Source: Prevotellaceae bacterium HUN156 (GTDB lineage: Bacteria; Bacteroidota; Bacteroidia; Bacteroidales; Bacteroidaceae). Taken from it: a DNA stretch of 64,000 bases. Shown here one piece after another: positions 7,871 through 16,916 of the stretch (position 1 is its first letter; each line of letters starts with the position of its first letter). The translations under genes and the position numbers were made by a program. Below the pieces are notes generated by a model. That model was not told where the DNA came from. It saw only the letters and a program-made list of their open reading frames with translations, and searched no databases. Where the stretch lies: positions 53,702-117,701 of the forward strand of contig FPIT01000011.1 of NCBI GenBank assembly GCA_900119285.1, read 5' to 3'.

Positions 7871-8202
7871 GCACGAAACCTGATAATTACTAAAGGAAGA
7901 GTAGGGTAGTTGTTTGGGATGTGAAATTGCATTGCTTTGGAACTTGTTGGGATATAGTGCCTTACATAATTGAATGATTCTGTGACAAACAAAACTATCT
8001 CAAACTTTCACTTACTTTTAAATGCAAAATCAATGATGCGTTAACATTTATTTTGATAATGTGTAAGGAAAACAGAAATCTATATACTATCTTGTGCCAT
8101 CAAAAAATAATATTCACACTTAACGCATAGTCATTTAGATAGTTATGTGTGAATGTGAACAATATTTTCTTGCGTCATAAATTCCTTAAGATACAAACAA
8201 TG
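7871..8202. other. Intergenic stretch without recognised genes
   Basis: No protein gene is supported here. It is AT-rich and contains one 8-bp inverted repeat (ATTCACAC near 8110 and GTGTGAAT near 8146) around a short loop-forming segment. I see no clear promoter in it. Confidence 0.5.
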
Positions 8203-8230
8203 AGGGCTGGCATATCATTATGCCAGCCCT
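8203..8230 (-). terminator. Terminator of the lipoprotein gene
   Basis: A perfect 12-bp stem, AGGGCTGGCATA (8203-8214) with TATGCCAGCCCT (8219-8230), has a 4-nt loop. On the minus strand it is followed by a modestly T-rich tail. Confidence 0.8.
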
Positions 8231-8254
8231 TATGATATGATTTATTGCAATAGA

Positions 8255-8809
8255 TTATTGCAGCACAGTCATTTTACCTTCCTTGTTGAAGTCGAAGGTG
8301 TAGGTTCTGTTCAACTTGCCCTCTTTGACAAGAGCTTCGAACTCCGTACCAGAAGCAGTGAGGTTGTTGAGTTCCTCTTTAGTCACACCGGGATCGTTTG
8401 GGAGATACTGATATGAGGCATTGAAGTAACCTGTCTCGTATTGATATCCAGTAGAATACTTGATAGATTCAATCTTAGAAAAATCTACATCAGGTTTCAG
8501 AGTGACCTTGCGATCGAGCGTGAAGATTGCAGGGAATGCAGAAGTTAGTTGAGCGTAGCAATAACCATTGTCAAGGTCGTTTGCATTGATAACCTTAGAT
8601 GTGGGTTCGCCTTTACCATTGCTGATGCTAAGTTCTACATAGCAATACTTCAGCATGTCTTCTGTTAGCTGAAATCTGAAGTTCATCGCAACATAAGCGC
8701 GATTGTAATCGGGTTCGGTCTCTGGATCATCATTACTACCGCAAGCGGTAAACAGACTCAAGCAGCATACTGCTGCAAGAATGGAAAGAAAGAAATGTTT
8801 TGTTTTCAT
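8255..8809 (-). CDS. Putative lipoprotein of unknown function
   Basis: The 184-residue protein starts with a signal peptide ending in the lipobox LFTAC (Cys at about residue 23), then an acidic linker (GSNDDPETEPD) typical of surface-exposed Bacteroidetes lipoproteins. The rest is about 155 residues rich in predicted beta strands and aromatic residues; I do not recognise a family. It is monocistronic, with a consensus promoter (TTTG/TATCTTTG, 20 nt apart on the minus strand at 8864-8895), a leader of about 50 nt, and the terminator at 8203. Confidence 0.75.
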   Translation of the reverse strand: MKTKHFFLSILAAVCCLSLFTACGSNDDPETEPDYNRAYVAMNFRFQLTEDMLKYCYVELSISNGKGEPTSKVINANDLDNGYCYAQLTSAFPAIFTLDRKVTLKPDVDFSKIESIKYSTGYQYETGYFNASYQYLPNDPGVTKEELNNLTASGTEFEALVKEGKLNRTYTFDFNKEGKMTVLQ

Positions 8810-8863
8810 TTCGTGTGTTATGTGTTTAAGTTGTTAATAATATGCAGTTCTTTTTCTGACGTG

Positions 8864-8895
8864 CAAAGATAACATTTGTTTTTGGATATAACAAA
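8864..8895 (-). promoter_or_regulatory. Promoter of the lipoprotein gene at 8255-8809
   Basis: Minus-strand TTTG (8892-8895) and TATCTTTG (8864-8871) are spaced by 20 nt. Confidence 0.7.
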
Positions 8896-8920
8896 GGATT
8901 TAGTATAAAATGAAGGAAAA

Positions 8921-8952
8921 TTTGGTATAGCAAACGTTTTTTAGTACTTTTG
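8921..8952 (+). promoter_or_regulatory. Promoter of the UPF1-like helicase gene
   Basis: TTTG (8921-8924) and TACTTTTG (8945-8952) are 20 nt apart. Transcription should begin near 8958, so the GTG at 8955 would lie upstream of the RNA 5' end and the ATG at 8961 is preferred, giving a nearly leaderless mRNA. Confidence 0.7.
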
Positions 8953-8960
8953 CAGTGAAA

Positions 8961-10853
8961 ATGGAAAAACAAGCATCACCGATACAGGCATTAGAGCAGC
9001 AACGACTATTGCTGCAATTAGAATATAACACGGAGAAAGAAGCTTTTCGCCAACAGACCGAGCAAATCGGGATGGATCGAAAGGTGAAGCGTGGTGATGC
9101 ATGGTGGCCCGTAAAGGTGAGCAAGAGTTATTATAACTCGCTCAACCAATTGGCTATAGAGGTGATTCGCAGTGCAGACACAGATATCGAACACAACTTC
9201 GAGTTTGGCAGACCAGTACAGTTCTTTACCACTTCCAGCCAGACAAGCACCATCACATATTATAAGATGACGGGCACTGTAAGCTTTGTGGATGGTGACC
9301 GCATGGTAATCACTGTGCCTGATGGCTTCCCCATTATTGATTTGCAGAATGCGGATCAGTTGGGTGTGCAACTTTCTTTTGATGAGACGAGCTACCGACT
9401 GATGATGGAAGCGCTCGACAGGGCCATCAAAGGCAAAGGCAGACTGGGCTATCTGCGCGACTTGTTCTATAGCAGACAGAAACCAGAGACGTTTGTCTTT
9501 CCTCCTATGCACTTTCCTTATCTGAACAGTACGCAGGAGAATGCTGTCAATATGGTGTTGAGAGCAAAAGATGTAGCTATTGTGCATGGTCCTCCAGGAA
9601 CGGGAAAGACTACCACATTGGTAGAGGCTATCCGTGAAACGCTGATGCGTGAGAATCAGGTGTTGGTATGTGCGCAGAGCAATATGGCTGTGGACTGGAT
9701 ATCGGAGAAATTGGTAGATAGAGGTATCAATGTGTTGCGAATAGGTAATCCTACGAAGGTGAACGATAAGATGTTGTCGTTTACTTACGAACGACGCTTT
9801 GAGGCTCATCCTGATTATACGCAGCTATGGGCTATCCGCAAGGCTATCCGTGATCTGCGCAGCCATCGCAAACGTGGTGATGAGAAGTTTCATCAGAAGC
9901 TGGAGAGCCTGAAGAGTAGGGCAACCGAACTGGAGATACGCATCAACAACGAGCTGTTTGGCGAGGCACGAGTCATTGCTTCTACACTGGTAGGATCAGC
10001 CAATCGCTTGCTGGATGGTCATAAGTTTGGCACATTGTTTATTGATGAGGCTGCACAAGCTTTGGAGGCTGCTTGCTGGATACCGATGCGACGAGTGAGT
10101 CGTGTAGTTCTGGCAGGCGACCATTGTCAGTTGCCTCCAACGGTGAAGAGCATAGCTGCCCTGAAAGCAGGATTGGGTAAGACGCTGATGGAACATATCG
10201 TAGAGAAGCATCCTGAGGCTGTTACCCTGTTGAAGATACAATATCGCATGAATGATGACATCATGCGATTCTCCAGCAATTACTTCTATAACGGAGAAGT
10301 GGAGAGTGCGCCCGAGGTAAAGTATCGCAGCATACTCGATTTAGATACTCCGATGACGTGGATAGATACATCGCAGTTAGATTTACCAGCTGATAGCGAT
10401 GTCACGTTTAAGGAGCAGTTTGTGGGCGAGAGTTTTGGACGCATCAATAAGGCTGAGGCTGAAGTAACATTATTGGCTCTGCAGCATTATTTTAATCAGA
10501 TCGGTAAGCAACGACTGCTCGACGAGCATATCGATGTGGGTATCATCTCGCCTTATCGTGCTCAGGTGCAATATCTTCGCAGGCTGCTGACGAAGCGTGA
10601 GTTCTTCAAACCCTTCAGACGACTGATTAGCGTGAATACCGTGGATGGTTTCCAAGGTCAGGAACGCGATATTATCGTTATCTCATTGGTGCGCTCTAAC
10701 GATGACGGACAGATAGGTTTCTTGCGCGATTTACGTCGTATGAATGTGGCTATCACTCGTGCTCGCATGAAACTTATCATCCTTGGCGATAAGAATACAA
10801 TGACAACCCATCCGTTCTATCAACAGCTGTGGCAATATATTGACAATTTATGA
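8961..10853 (+). CDS. UPF1/IGHMBP2-like superfamily 1 DNA/RNA helicase
   Basis: About 630 residues with the full set of SF1 motifs: Walker A HGPPGTGKTTT (~212-222), DEAAQ Walker B (~367), AGDHCQLPPTV (motif III), QYRMN, VDGFQGQERDIIVIS (motif V) and RRMNVAITRARMKL (motif VI). The arrangement is that of SF1B Upf1-like helicases, which unwind nucleic acid 5' to 3' using ATP. The N-terminal ~190 residues form a beta-barrel-like region usual for this group. Start chosen at ATG 8961 because of the promoter position. It is a single gene with no obvious partner; the cellular role is unknown. Confidence 0.88.
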   Translation: MEKQASPIQALEQQRLLLQLEYNTEKEAFRQQTEQIGMDRKVKRGDAWWPVKVSKSYYNSLNQLAIEVIRSADTDIEHNFEFGRPVQFFTTSSQTSTITYYKMTGTVSFVDGDRMVITVPDGFPIIDLQNADQLGVQLSFDETSYRLMMEALDRAIKGKGRLGYLRDLFYSRQKPETFVFPPMHFPYLNSTQENAVNMVLRAKDVAIVHGPPGTGKTTTLVEAIRETLMRENQVLVCAQSNMAVDWISEKLVDRGINVLRIGNPTKVNDKMLSFTYERRFEAHPDYTQLWAIRKAIRDLRSHRKRGDEKFHQKLESLKSRATELEIRINNELFGEARVIASTLVGSANRLLDGHKFGTLFIDEAAQALEAACWIPMRRVSRVVLAGDHCQLPPTVKSIAALKAGLGKTLMEHIVEKHPEAVTLLKIQYRMNDDIMRFSSNYFYNGEVESAPEVKYRSILDLDTPMTWIDTSQLDLPADSDVTFKEQFVGESFGRINKAEAEVTLLALQHYFNQIGKQRLLDEHIDVGIISPYRAQVQYLRRLLTKREFFKPFRRLISVNTVDGFQGQERDIIVISLVRSNDDGQIGFLRDLRRMNVAITRARMKLIILGDKNTMTTHPFYQQLWQYIDNL

Positions 10854-10862
10854 CGGTAATTA

Positions 10863-10894
10863 TTTGTGTGTTTCAGTTTTTTGAAGTAAATTTG
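10863..10894 (+). promoter_or_regulatory. Promoter of the GNAT-like gene at 10916
   Basis: TTTG (10863-10866) and TAAATTTG (10887-10894) are spaced by 20 nt, followed by a leader of about 15 nt to the ATG at 10916. Confidence 0.7.
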
Positions 10895-10915
10895 CAGATT
10901 GAAAAGTAAAATGCC

Positions 10916-12055
10916 ATGAGCAATATAGAAATTAGACGTGTGACCAATCGCAAGGAGCTGAAACAGTTTGTACAGTTCTTCTACGATTTATATCGCGGTT
11001 GTGACTATGCTGTGCCTTATCTGTTCAGTGACGAAATGTCAACATTGCAACGCTGCGATAACCCTTCGTTCGAGTGTTGCGATTCAGAATATTTTATGGC
11101 TTTCAAAGATGGTAAGATGGTAGGTCGTGTGGCTGCGATTATCAATCATCGTGCCAATGAGCGCTGGGATCGTAAGCAGGTGCGCTTCAGCTGGTTTGAC
11201 TTTGTTGACGACCAAGAGGTGAGTGCAGCCTTACTGAAAGCTGTTGAGGATTGGGGACGCAGCAAGGGAATGAATGAGATTGCGGGCCCAATAGGCTTTA
11301 TTGATACAGACCGCGAGGGTATGCTGGTGGATGGTTTTGATACTCTCTCTACCATGTATGTCAACTATAACTATCCTTACTATCCGCAACACATGGAGCA
11401 GATGGGAGGATATGAAAAGGCTAATGACTGGATAGAGCAGCGTGTAAAGGTGCCCGAAGTAGTGCCCGACAAGTTTGCGAAGATTACAGAAATGGTGCGC
11501 AAGCGCTATGGACTGCGTGTTCATAAGTTCACTCGTAAAGAATTGATTCAAGGCGGTTGGGGTGAGCGCATCTTCGCTTTGCTTAATGAAACCTATAAGA
11601 ATCTCTATGGCTTTAGCCAGTTGTCAGACCATCAGATAGACAAATTGGTAAACGATTATATCAAACTTGCCGACCTGAACCTAGTGACAGGCGTGATGGA
11701 TGGAGACAAACTGGTGGGCTTTGGCGTAACCTTCCCCTCATTCTCTAAGGCATTGCAGAAGACGCGCGATGGTCGATTCCTGCCTTTCGGCTGGTGGCAC
11801 CTGCTGAAGATATTGAAGTGGCATAAGACGAATGTGGTAGATTTGTTACTGATTGGTGTATTGCCAGAGTATCGCAGCAAGGGTGCTAATGCCCTCATCT
11901 TCGATGATCTTATCCGTCAGTTCCGTCGTTATGGTTTCGATTGGGCTGTTACTGGTCCGCAGATGGAAACCAATGAAGGTGTACTGTCACAGTGGCAATA
12001 TCTGGAAGCTACACAGATACGTCGCCATCGTTGCTATAAGAAGAATATGGAGTAA
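10916..12055 (+). CDS. Large GNAT-fold acyltransferase-like protein
   Basis: The 379-residue protein resembles the conserved Bacteroidetes GNAT-like family. The N-terminal half has MAFKDGKMVGRVAAIINHRAN (first 20 residues of a beta-hairpin) and an internal GPIGFIDTDREGMLVDG segment. The second half has LLLIGVLPEYRSKGANALIFDD, where V-x-P-E-Y-R-x-K-G corresponds to the acetyl-CoA pyrophosphate-binding loop. Both halves may be GNAT folds. The substrate is unknown and no catalytic residue can be assigned with confidence. It is monocistronic, with its own promoter and a bidirectional terminator shared with ispG. Confidence 0.72.
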   Translation: MSNIEIRRVTNRKELKQFVQFFYDLYRGCDYAVPYLFSDEMSTLQRCDNPSFECCDSEYFMAFKDGKMVGRVAAIINHRANERWDRKQVRFSWFDFVDDQEVSAALLKAVEDWGRSKGMNEIAGPIGFIDTDREGMLVDGFDTLSTMYVNYNYPYYPQHMEQMGGYEKANDWIEQRVKVPEVVPDKFAKITEMVRKRYGLRVHKFTRKELIQGGWGERIFALLNETYKNLYGFSQLSDHQIDKLVNDYIKLADLNLVTGVMDGDKLVGFGVTFPSFSKALQKTRDGRFLPFGWWHLLKILKWHKTNVVDLLLIGVLPEYRSKGANALIFDDLIRQFRRYGFDWAVTGPQMETNEGVLSQWQYLEATQIRRHRCYKKNME

Positions 12056-12074
12056 TACTCACAGAATAAAAAAT

Positions 12075-12104
12075 CTCCCCCAAATCGGGGGAGGTTTTTA
12101 TTTT
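12075..12104. terminator. Bidirectional terminator between GNAT-like gene and ispG
   Basis: CTCCCCC (12075-12081) pairs with GGGGGAG (12087-12093). T-rich tracts lie on both sides (GTTTTTATTTT after it, and the A-run before it read in reverse), so it can stop both converging transcripts. Confidence 0.85.
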
Positions 12105-13471
12105 CTATCGTTGTTAATCAGCTCAAGCAGTTTGTCTACTGCTTCTGCTTCAGGAATGTTCTTCTCGACACAAACCTTACCTTTATAGAGGCTAATCTTT
12201 CCGCGACCAGCGCCTACATAGCCATAGTCTGCATCTGCCATCTCACCAGGACCATTCACTATACAGCCCATGATACCAATTTTCAAACCGACCAAATGAC
12301 TGGTTGCTGCCTTTATCCTGGCGATGGTCTCCTGCAGATTATACAGTGTGCGACCGCAACCAGGACAAGAAATATACTCGGTCTTGGTAAACTTGATACG
12401 GGCAGCCTGAAGGAGTGCATCAGAAAGGGAATCTAAATCCGAACGAGAGAATTGAGAACTAGATAGCTGAAGCTTGGTAGCCTTTCTATCAATCAGCAGA
12501 GCACCTACGGCCATGGCAGCCTTTAACTGGAAGGTCTCCCAGTCGGGGGCATCGAGTGTAAGGGTAATGGTGTCGTCCTTGATAGATGCTTCGGCTTCAG
12601 CGCGCAACTGGGTGCATTCAGGAATAAGGTCTACCAACTTGCGGGCAACAGGAATCTCACACTCGGGTTCCTCTGAGAGTGACACACGAATGGTGTCGCC
12701 AATGCCCTCAGTGAGCAATGCACCAATACCTAAAGCACTCTTGATGCGACCGTCTTCACCTTCACCAGCCTCAGTGACACCAAGGTGCAAAGGATAGTGC
12801 ATATCTTCCTTGTCCATCGTCTTCACCAACAGGCGAACGGTGGTCACCATTACTACTGTGTTAGAGGCCTTGATGCTGATGACAACATCGTTGAACTGTT
12901 CGCGACGGAAGATGCGCAGAAACTCCATACAACTCTCTACAATACCTTCTGGAGTATCGCCATAGCGCGACATGATGCGATCGGAGAGAGAACCGTGGTT
13001 CACACCGATACGGACTGCCGTATGGTGCTCCTTACATATATTAATAAAAGGTACGAGTTTCTTTTCTATCTTCTGTAGTTCCTCGGCGTACTCCTCGTCA
13101 GTATATTCAAGGTGCTTAAAGGTGCGTCCTGGGTCAACATAGTTGCCAGGATTGATGCGAACTTTCTCGCAATATTGTGCTGCCACATCAGCAGTATTGG
13201 CTGTGAAGTGAACATCAGCCACCAATGGGGTATGATAGCCATCAGCCTTCAAGCGAGCAGAGATATTCTTCATGTTCTCTGCTTCGCGAGTGCCTTGTGT
13301 GGTGAAACGAACCAACTCTCCGCCAGCATCAATGATGCGCTTAGCCTGAGCTACACTGGCCTCGGTATCGTTGGTGTCAGTAGTAGCCATCGACTGGATA
13401 CGGATAGGGTTGTCGCCACCAATGGCAATATTACCCACATGGGCTACACTACTAATTCGTCTTGTACTCAT
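12098..13471 (-). CDS. ispG: 4-hydroxy-3-methylbut-2-enyl diphosphate synthase (IspG/GcpE)
   Basis: IspG reduces the cyclic diphosphate MEcPP to HMBPP in the MEP isoprenoid pathway, using a [4Fe-4S] cluster. The protein has the N-terminal TIM-barrel start (GGDNPIRIQSMATTDT) and the C-terminal cluster ligands CPGCGRT and MGCIVNGPGE. Between barrel and Fe-S domain is an insert of roughly 80-90 residues (about 275-365), longer than the E. coli form but shorter than the ~600-residue forms I know from Bacteroides. ATG at 13471 is used; an ATG at 13480 adds three residues. The start overlaps purE by about 20 bp, so translation is probably coupled. Confidence 0.93.
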   Translation of the reverse strand: MSTRRISSVAHVGNIAIGGDNPIRIQSMATTDTNDTEASVAQAKRIIDAGGELVRFTTQGTREAENMKNISARLKADGYHTPLVADVHFTANTADVAAQYCEKVRINPGNYVDPGRTFKHLEYTDEEYAEELQKIEKKLVPFINICKEHHTAVRIGVNHGSLSDRIMSRYGDTPEGIVESCMEFLRIFRREQFNDVVISIKASNTVVMVTTVRLLVKTMDKEDMHYPLHLGVTEAGEGEDGRIKSALGIGALLTEGIGDTIRVSLSEEPECEIPVARKLVDLIPECTQLRAEAEASIKDDTITLTLDAPDWETFQLKAAMAVGALLIDRKATKLQLSSSQFSRSDLDSLSDALLQAARIKFTKTEYISCPGCGRTLYNLQETIARIKAATSHLVGLKIGIMGCIVNGPGEMADADYGYVGAGRGKISLYKGKVCVEKNIPEAEAVDKLLELINNDRK

Positions 13472-13958
13472 ACTTAACATCTGCTAAGTCCTTGTTGGCC
13501 TTCTCAATCTTACTCTTCAAACCACTCTTGTAGTCGCTCAGACGCTGAGCCAGTGCCTCGTCGCCGAGTGCCAACATCTCTACTGCCAAGATAGCTGCAT
13601 TCAACGCACCATTCACGCCAACAGTAGCTACGGGGATTCCCGGTGGCATCTGAATGATAGAAAGCATGGCGTCAAGACCATCGAGCATTCCCTTGATGGG
13701 CACACCGATAACAGGCAGTGTGGTTGAGGCTGCGATGACACCAGGCAAAGCAGCTGCCATGCCAGCACCAGCAATAATCACCTTCAAGCCACGTTTCTTG
13801 GCTCCTTTGGCATAATCCTCTACTGCCTCGGGAGTGCGATGGGCTGAGAGGGCATTGACTTCAAACGGTACCTGCATCTCATCGAGAAACTTGCAGGCTT
13901 TCTCCATAACGGGCAGATCGCTCGTGCTGCCCATGATAATGCTAACAATTGGTTCCAT
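13452..13958 (-). CDS. purE: N5-carboxyaminoimidazole ribonucleotide mutase (PurE class I)
   Basis: The 168-residue protein shows the PurE landmarks: IIMGSTSDLPVMEKA at the N-terminus, the active-site segment NALSAHRTPE (His in SAHR) and AGAGMAAALPGVIAA. It moves the carboxyl group from N5-CAIR to give CAIR in de novo purine synthesis and forms an octamer in the cytoplasm. Length is standard. It overlaps the downstream ispG and follows a PAP2-like gene by 35 bp on the same strand, so it is likely part of a longer minus-strand unit. Confidence 0.93.
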   Translation of the reverse strand: MEPIVSIIMGSTSDLPVMEKACKFLDEMQVPFEVNALSAHRTPEAVEDYAKGAKKRGLKVIIAGAGMAAALPGVIAASTTLPVIGVPIKGMLDGLDAMLSIIQMPPGIPVATVGVNGALNAAILAVEMLALGDEALAQRLSDYKSGLKSKIEKANKDLADVKYEYKTN

Positions 13959-13993
13959 ATTGTAAATCGTTGTTTTGTTATTTCGTTATATCG

Positions 13994-14623
13994 TTAAAGG
14001 AAAAGGATGGCTATCGCTGCACACACAAAGCCAACCCAGAATCCTCCTACTACCTGTCCCAGTGAGTGCTGACGCAGAATCATACGACTTGTGCCAACCA
14101 TACCTGCTATAATAAATATCAGGCAGAACCACCAGATGGGATTAAAGTCTAGATACTCAGAGAAAGCGAAGAGTGCTCCAGCCATACCTCCGATGCCTGC
14201 CGTATGTGTAGAGATTTTCCACCATACGTTGATGAGTGCGCAGACCACTTGTACCAAGAGTCCCGCCACAACGATGGTGCCCATAAAGTGAGGCATGTGC
14301 AGCCTGTTCATCACATAAACACAGGTGAAATAGCAGAGAATAGAGATGACATAAGGCACCATACGGCGTTCACGATGTCCAAGTTCTATCAGGTTCCATC
14401 CTTGATAGCGGCGATAGAAATGAATCATCACCGTAGGCATCAAGATGGTAAACAGATAGACCATGGTGAGTACCTGAAACTTGTATGCCCAAGGGAAGAT
14501 GCTCATATAACTGAACGAGAAGAGTGCTATCAGTCCGATGATGGGCAGATAGAATGGTGTAAACAGCATGCTCATAATGCGAGCAGCCAGTATAATCTGT
14601 TTTTCTCGTTTCATTTCTCTCAT
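13994..14623 (-). CDS. PAP2-superfamily-like integral membrane protein
   Basis: The 209-residue protein has six predicted transmembrane segments. The late motif SRMILRQHSLGQVVGGFWVG resembles the S-R...H-x-x-x-Q/D signature at the end of the PAP2 phosphatase domain, and KISTHTAGIGG could be the middle motif. PAP2 enzymes remove phosphate from lipid phosphates such as phosphatidic acid or undecaprenyl diphosphate in the membrane. The classical K-x6-R-P motif is not evident, so activity is uncertain. It sits between rpoN (26-bp gap) and purE on the same strand. Confidence 0.68.
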   Translation of the reverse strand: MREMKREKQIILAARIMSMLFTPFYLPIIGLIALFSFSYMSIFPWAYKFQVLTMVYLFTILMPTVMIHFYRRYQGWNLIELGHRERRMVPYVISILCYFTCVYVMNRLHMPHFMGTIVVAGLLVQVVCALINVWWKISTHTAGIGGMAGALFAFSEYLDFNPIWWFCLIFIIAGMVGTSRMILRQHSLGQVVGGFWVGFVCAAIAILFL

Positions 14624-14649
14624 TTCTCTTGCTCCTTATTTCTTGCCTC

Positions 14650-16149
14650 TCATTTTCTCAACCTCGCTACAGGTATTCCTAACTGTTCTCTATATTTTGC
14701 TACCGTTCTACGGGCTATCGGGAATCCCTTGGCTGCCAACAAGTCTTTCAGTGCATCATCGCTCAGTGGTTTGCGCTTGTCTTCTGCATCAATAAGATCG
14801 CGCAGGGCAGTCTTGATTTTGCGTGTTGACAATTCTTCGCCCTCCGCAGTCACATAACCGTCACTGAAGAAATAACGAAGTGGGAAGGTGCCCCAACGAG
14901 TCTGGGCATATTTAGAATTGGAAACGCGTGAGATGGTGCTCAGTGCTAATCCCGTTTTCTCTGCAATGTCGCGCAGGATCATCGGGCGCAGTGATGCCTC
15001 ATCGCCATCTTCAAAGAATCGGTGCTGCCATTGGATGATGGCACGCATAGTGATGGTCAATGTATGACGACGCACACGAATAGCCTCGATAAAGCCTTGT
15101 GCAGCTTCTACTTTCTTCTTGGTATAGAGTAGCGCCTCTTTCATCTGACGACTCATATTCTCCTTATTAGTCTGATATTCATTGAGTGTATCGGTAAAGG
15201 ATTGCGATACATGCAACTCAGGAATATCGCCAGCGTTAAGAGAGAACGTAACAGTTCCGTCGTCTTGTGTGTCAACAATAAAGTCGGGGGTAATCTGCTG
15301 AATGCTATGGCCCACCACTTCGCCCATTGATGTTCCTGGCTTGGGGTTCAGCTTGCGCAGTTCCTTGATAAGTGTCTCGTTCTGCAGGTCGGTCAGTTGT
15401 AGCACTTGCTGCAACTTGTCCCAATGCTTCTTGGTGAACAGTTCGAAATAATCTTTGATGGTTCGCTCCATTAAATCCTTCAGGTGTGAAGGGTCTCTGC
15501 GCTGTATCTGTAGCAGAAGGCATTCTTGCAGAGAACGAGCTCCGATGCCAGCAGGGTCGAAGTCTTGCAGTTTTATCAAGACCTCTTCTATCTCTTGCTC
15601 GGTTACATCCACATTATGATAGATGGCAAGCTCATCGCTGATGCTGTGTAGAGGCTTTCGTAGCAAGCCGTCATCATCCAGTGAACCAATCAGGTATTCC
15701 ATGATGTTGCGCTCCTGTTCTGTCAGGTCGCACATGTTCATCTGTTCGTTCAACTGGTCATAGAAAGATAAAGACTGTCCATAGACCATATCTTCGCGTT
15801 CTTCCTGACTAGACATGCCACCTTGATATACAGGTAGCTCTTCGTCGTCGCGACCAATAGATTCTAAAGCTTCGTCTAAAGCAGATTGGCGTTCCTCCTG
15901 TTCGTAGGTGTCGGAAGAAGATTCGGGAGTGTCGGAAGAATCAGTGCTATCAGCGTATTCAGGATATTCCGGCTCATCGGTAGATACCTCCAAAGCAGGA
16001 TTGTCATCCATTTCAGCGGTGACGCGTTCCATGAGTTGCGTAATAGGCAACTCTATCAGCTGCGCCTGCAACAATTGTTGTTGCGTAATAGTTTGCGCTA
16101 GCTTCTGCTGTTGGGTCAACCGCTGTTCCTGTATCTGCTCCTGTGCCAT
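14650..16149 (-). CDS. rpoN: RNA polymerase sigma-54 factor
   Basis: The 499-residue protein has the Gln-rich region I that contacts activators (QRLTQQQKLAQTITQQQLLQ), an acidic region II (about 58-110), the core-binding domain, the HTH region around EKTGLALSTISRVSNSKYAQ, and the RpoN box ARRTVAKYRE near the C-terminus that reads the -24 element. Sigma-54 directs RNA polymerase to activator-dependent promoters. No sigma-54 activator gene lies in the window. A -7 element TAATTTTG ends 8 nt before the ATG, suggesting a very short leader, though no good -33 TTTG is present. Confidence 0.95.
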   Translation of the reverse strand: MAQEQIQEQRLTQQQKLAQTITQQQLLQAQLIELPITQLMERVTAEMDDNPALEVSTDEPEYPEYADSTDSSDTPESSSDTYEQEERQSALDEALESIGRDDEELPVYQGGMSSQEEREDMVYGQSLSFYDQLNEQMNMCDLTEQERNIMEYLIGSLDDDGLLRKPLHSISDELAIYHNVDVTEQEIEEVLIKLQDFDPAGIGARSLQECLLLQIQRRDPSHLKDLMERTIKDYFELFTKKHWDKLQQVLQLTDLQNETLIKELRKLNPKPGTSMGEVVGHSIQQITPDFIVDTQDDGTVTFSLNAGDIPELHVSQSFTDTLNEYQTNKENMSRQMKEALLYTKKKVEAAQGFIEAIRVRRHTLTITMRAIIQWQHRFFEDGDEASLRPMILRDIAEKTGLALSTISRVSNSKYAQTRWGTFPLRYFFSDGYVTAEGEELSTRKIKTALRDLIDAEDKRKPLSDDALKDLLAAKGFPIARRTVAKYREQLGIPVARLRK

Positions 16150-16201
16150 AGCGGGTGCAAAATTACGAATTAATTGTCAATTATCGATGATTAATTGCCA
16201 A

Positions 16202-16849
16202 TTATTTGAAGTATTCTTTCAGTTGCATGGCATACGAGTTCAACATGCGAGTATCGGCGTTGCCATAGTGTTTCCAGATTTCCTGGCAGGGCTGGAGTAG
16301 GGGATTGATGATGACATCGTGACGATTCAAGTAAGGATCGCAGTGTTGGAATACCTCCATCACCTCTACCACCAAGGTCGCGGGTATTCGCATCAGTCGT
16401 GCCAGTTCTTGTACCTCCGGTGTCTCAGTTGCCATTGTGATAGGGGTCAACTGAAAATAGAGGTCGAGAATGATAATCAGCATGATAGGTGTTAGTCGGT
16501 CATCCTCTGGTAATGGGCGGAAGTCGCGCTCAAACGTCTCTTCTACTTCAACACCTTCATAGAAATCTCCACCACTATTAAATCCCATCATGTTACGCAA
16601 TAGCTCCACTGCTCGAGTGAGTCGCTTGGGATTACGGCTATAGTCTTGCCAGATGCGCTCAATGCGAGGCGTTTCCAGATTAGCAATTTCACACATTCTT
16701 GCAAATAATTGCTGTGGAGCAATGTGTAATTCCATACTCAAGTCCACCATCTGACGACTATAGACAGGCTTTACACCCACGGGTTTGCGCAGGTAGATTT
16801 GCATGAGCAACAGCCAGTAATCATCATGCCATAATTGCTTCTTTGCCAT
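16202..16849 (-). CDS. Conserved hypothetical protein next to rpoN
   Basis: The 215-residue protein starts at ATG 16849 (MAKKQLWHDDYWLLL); the longer upstream frame is unlikely because it crosses the divergent promoter. It is probably cytoplasmic and largely helical. A hydrophobic patch (LTPIMLIIILDLYFQL, ~137-152) looks like a buried helix. I do not recognise a domain. It is 52 bp upstream of rpoN on the same strand, an arrangement compatible with co-regulation, but function is unknown. Confidence 0.72.
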   Translation of the reverse strand: MAKKQLWHDDYWLLLMQIYLRKPVGVKPVYSRQMVDLSMELHIAPQQLFARMCEIANLETPRIERIWQDYSRNPKRLTRAVELLRNMMGFNSGGDFYEGVEVEETFERDFRPLPEDDRLTPIMLIIILDLYFQLTPITMATETPEVQELARLMRIPATLVVEVMEVFQHCDPYLNRHDVIINPLLQPCQEIWKHYGNADTRMLNSYAMQLKEYFK

Positions 16850-16876
16850 CTTCTTTTTTATTTTGTTGTCTATTCT

Positions 16877-16908
16877 TTTGCAAATATACAAAATTATTCT
16901 TAATTTTG
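16877..16908 (+). promoter_or_regulatory. Promoter of the histidine phosphatase pair
   Basis: TTTG (16877-16880) and TAATTTTG (16901-16908) are spaced 20 nt. A divergent minus-strand TATATTTG overlaps this region, so promoters for 16849 and 16917 are interleaved. Confidence 0.7.
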
Positions 16909-16916
16909 CACGTGAA

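Noticed and set aside
7694..7992. Small proteins on both strands across the GACGGCCGTC repeat
   Set aside because: The frames are made of the repeat itself, overlap each other, have no start signal, and the composition is non-coding.
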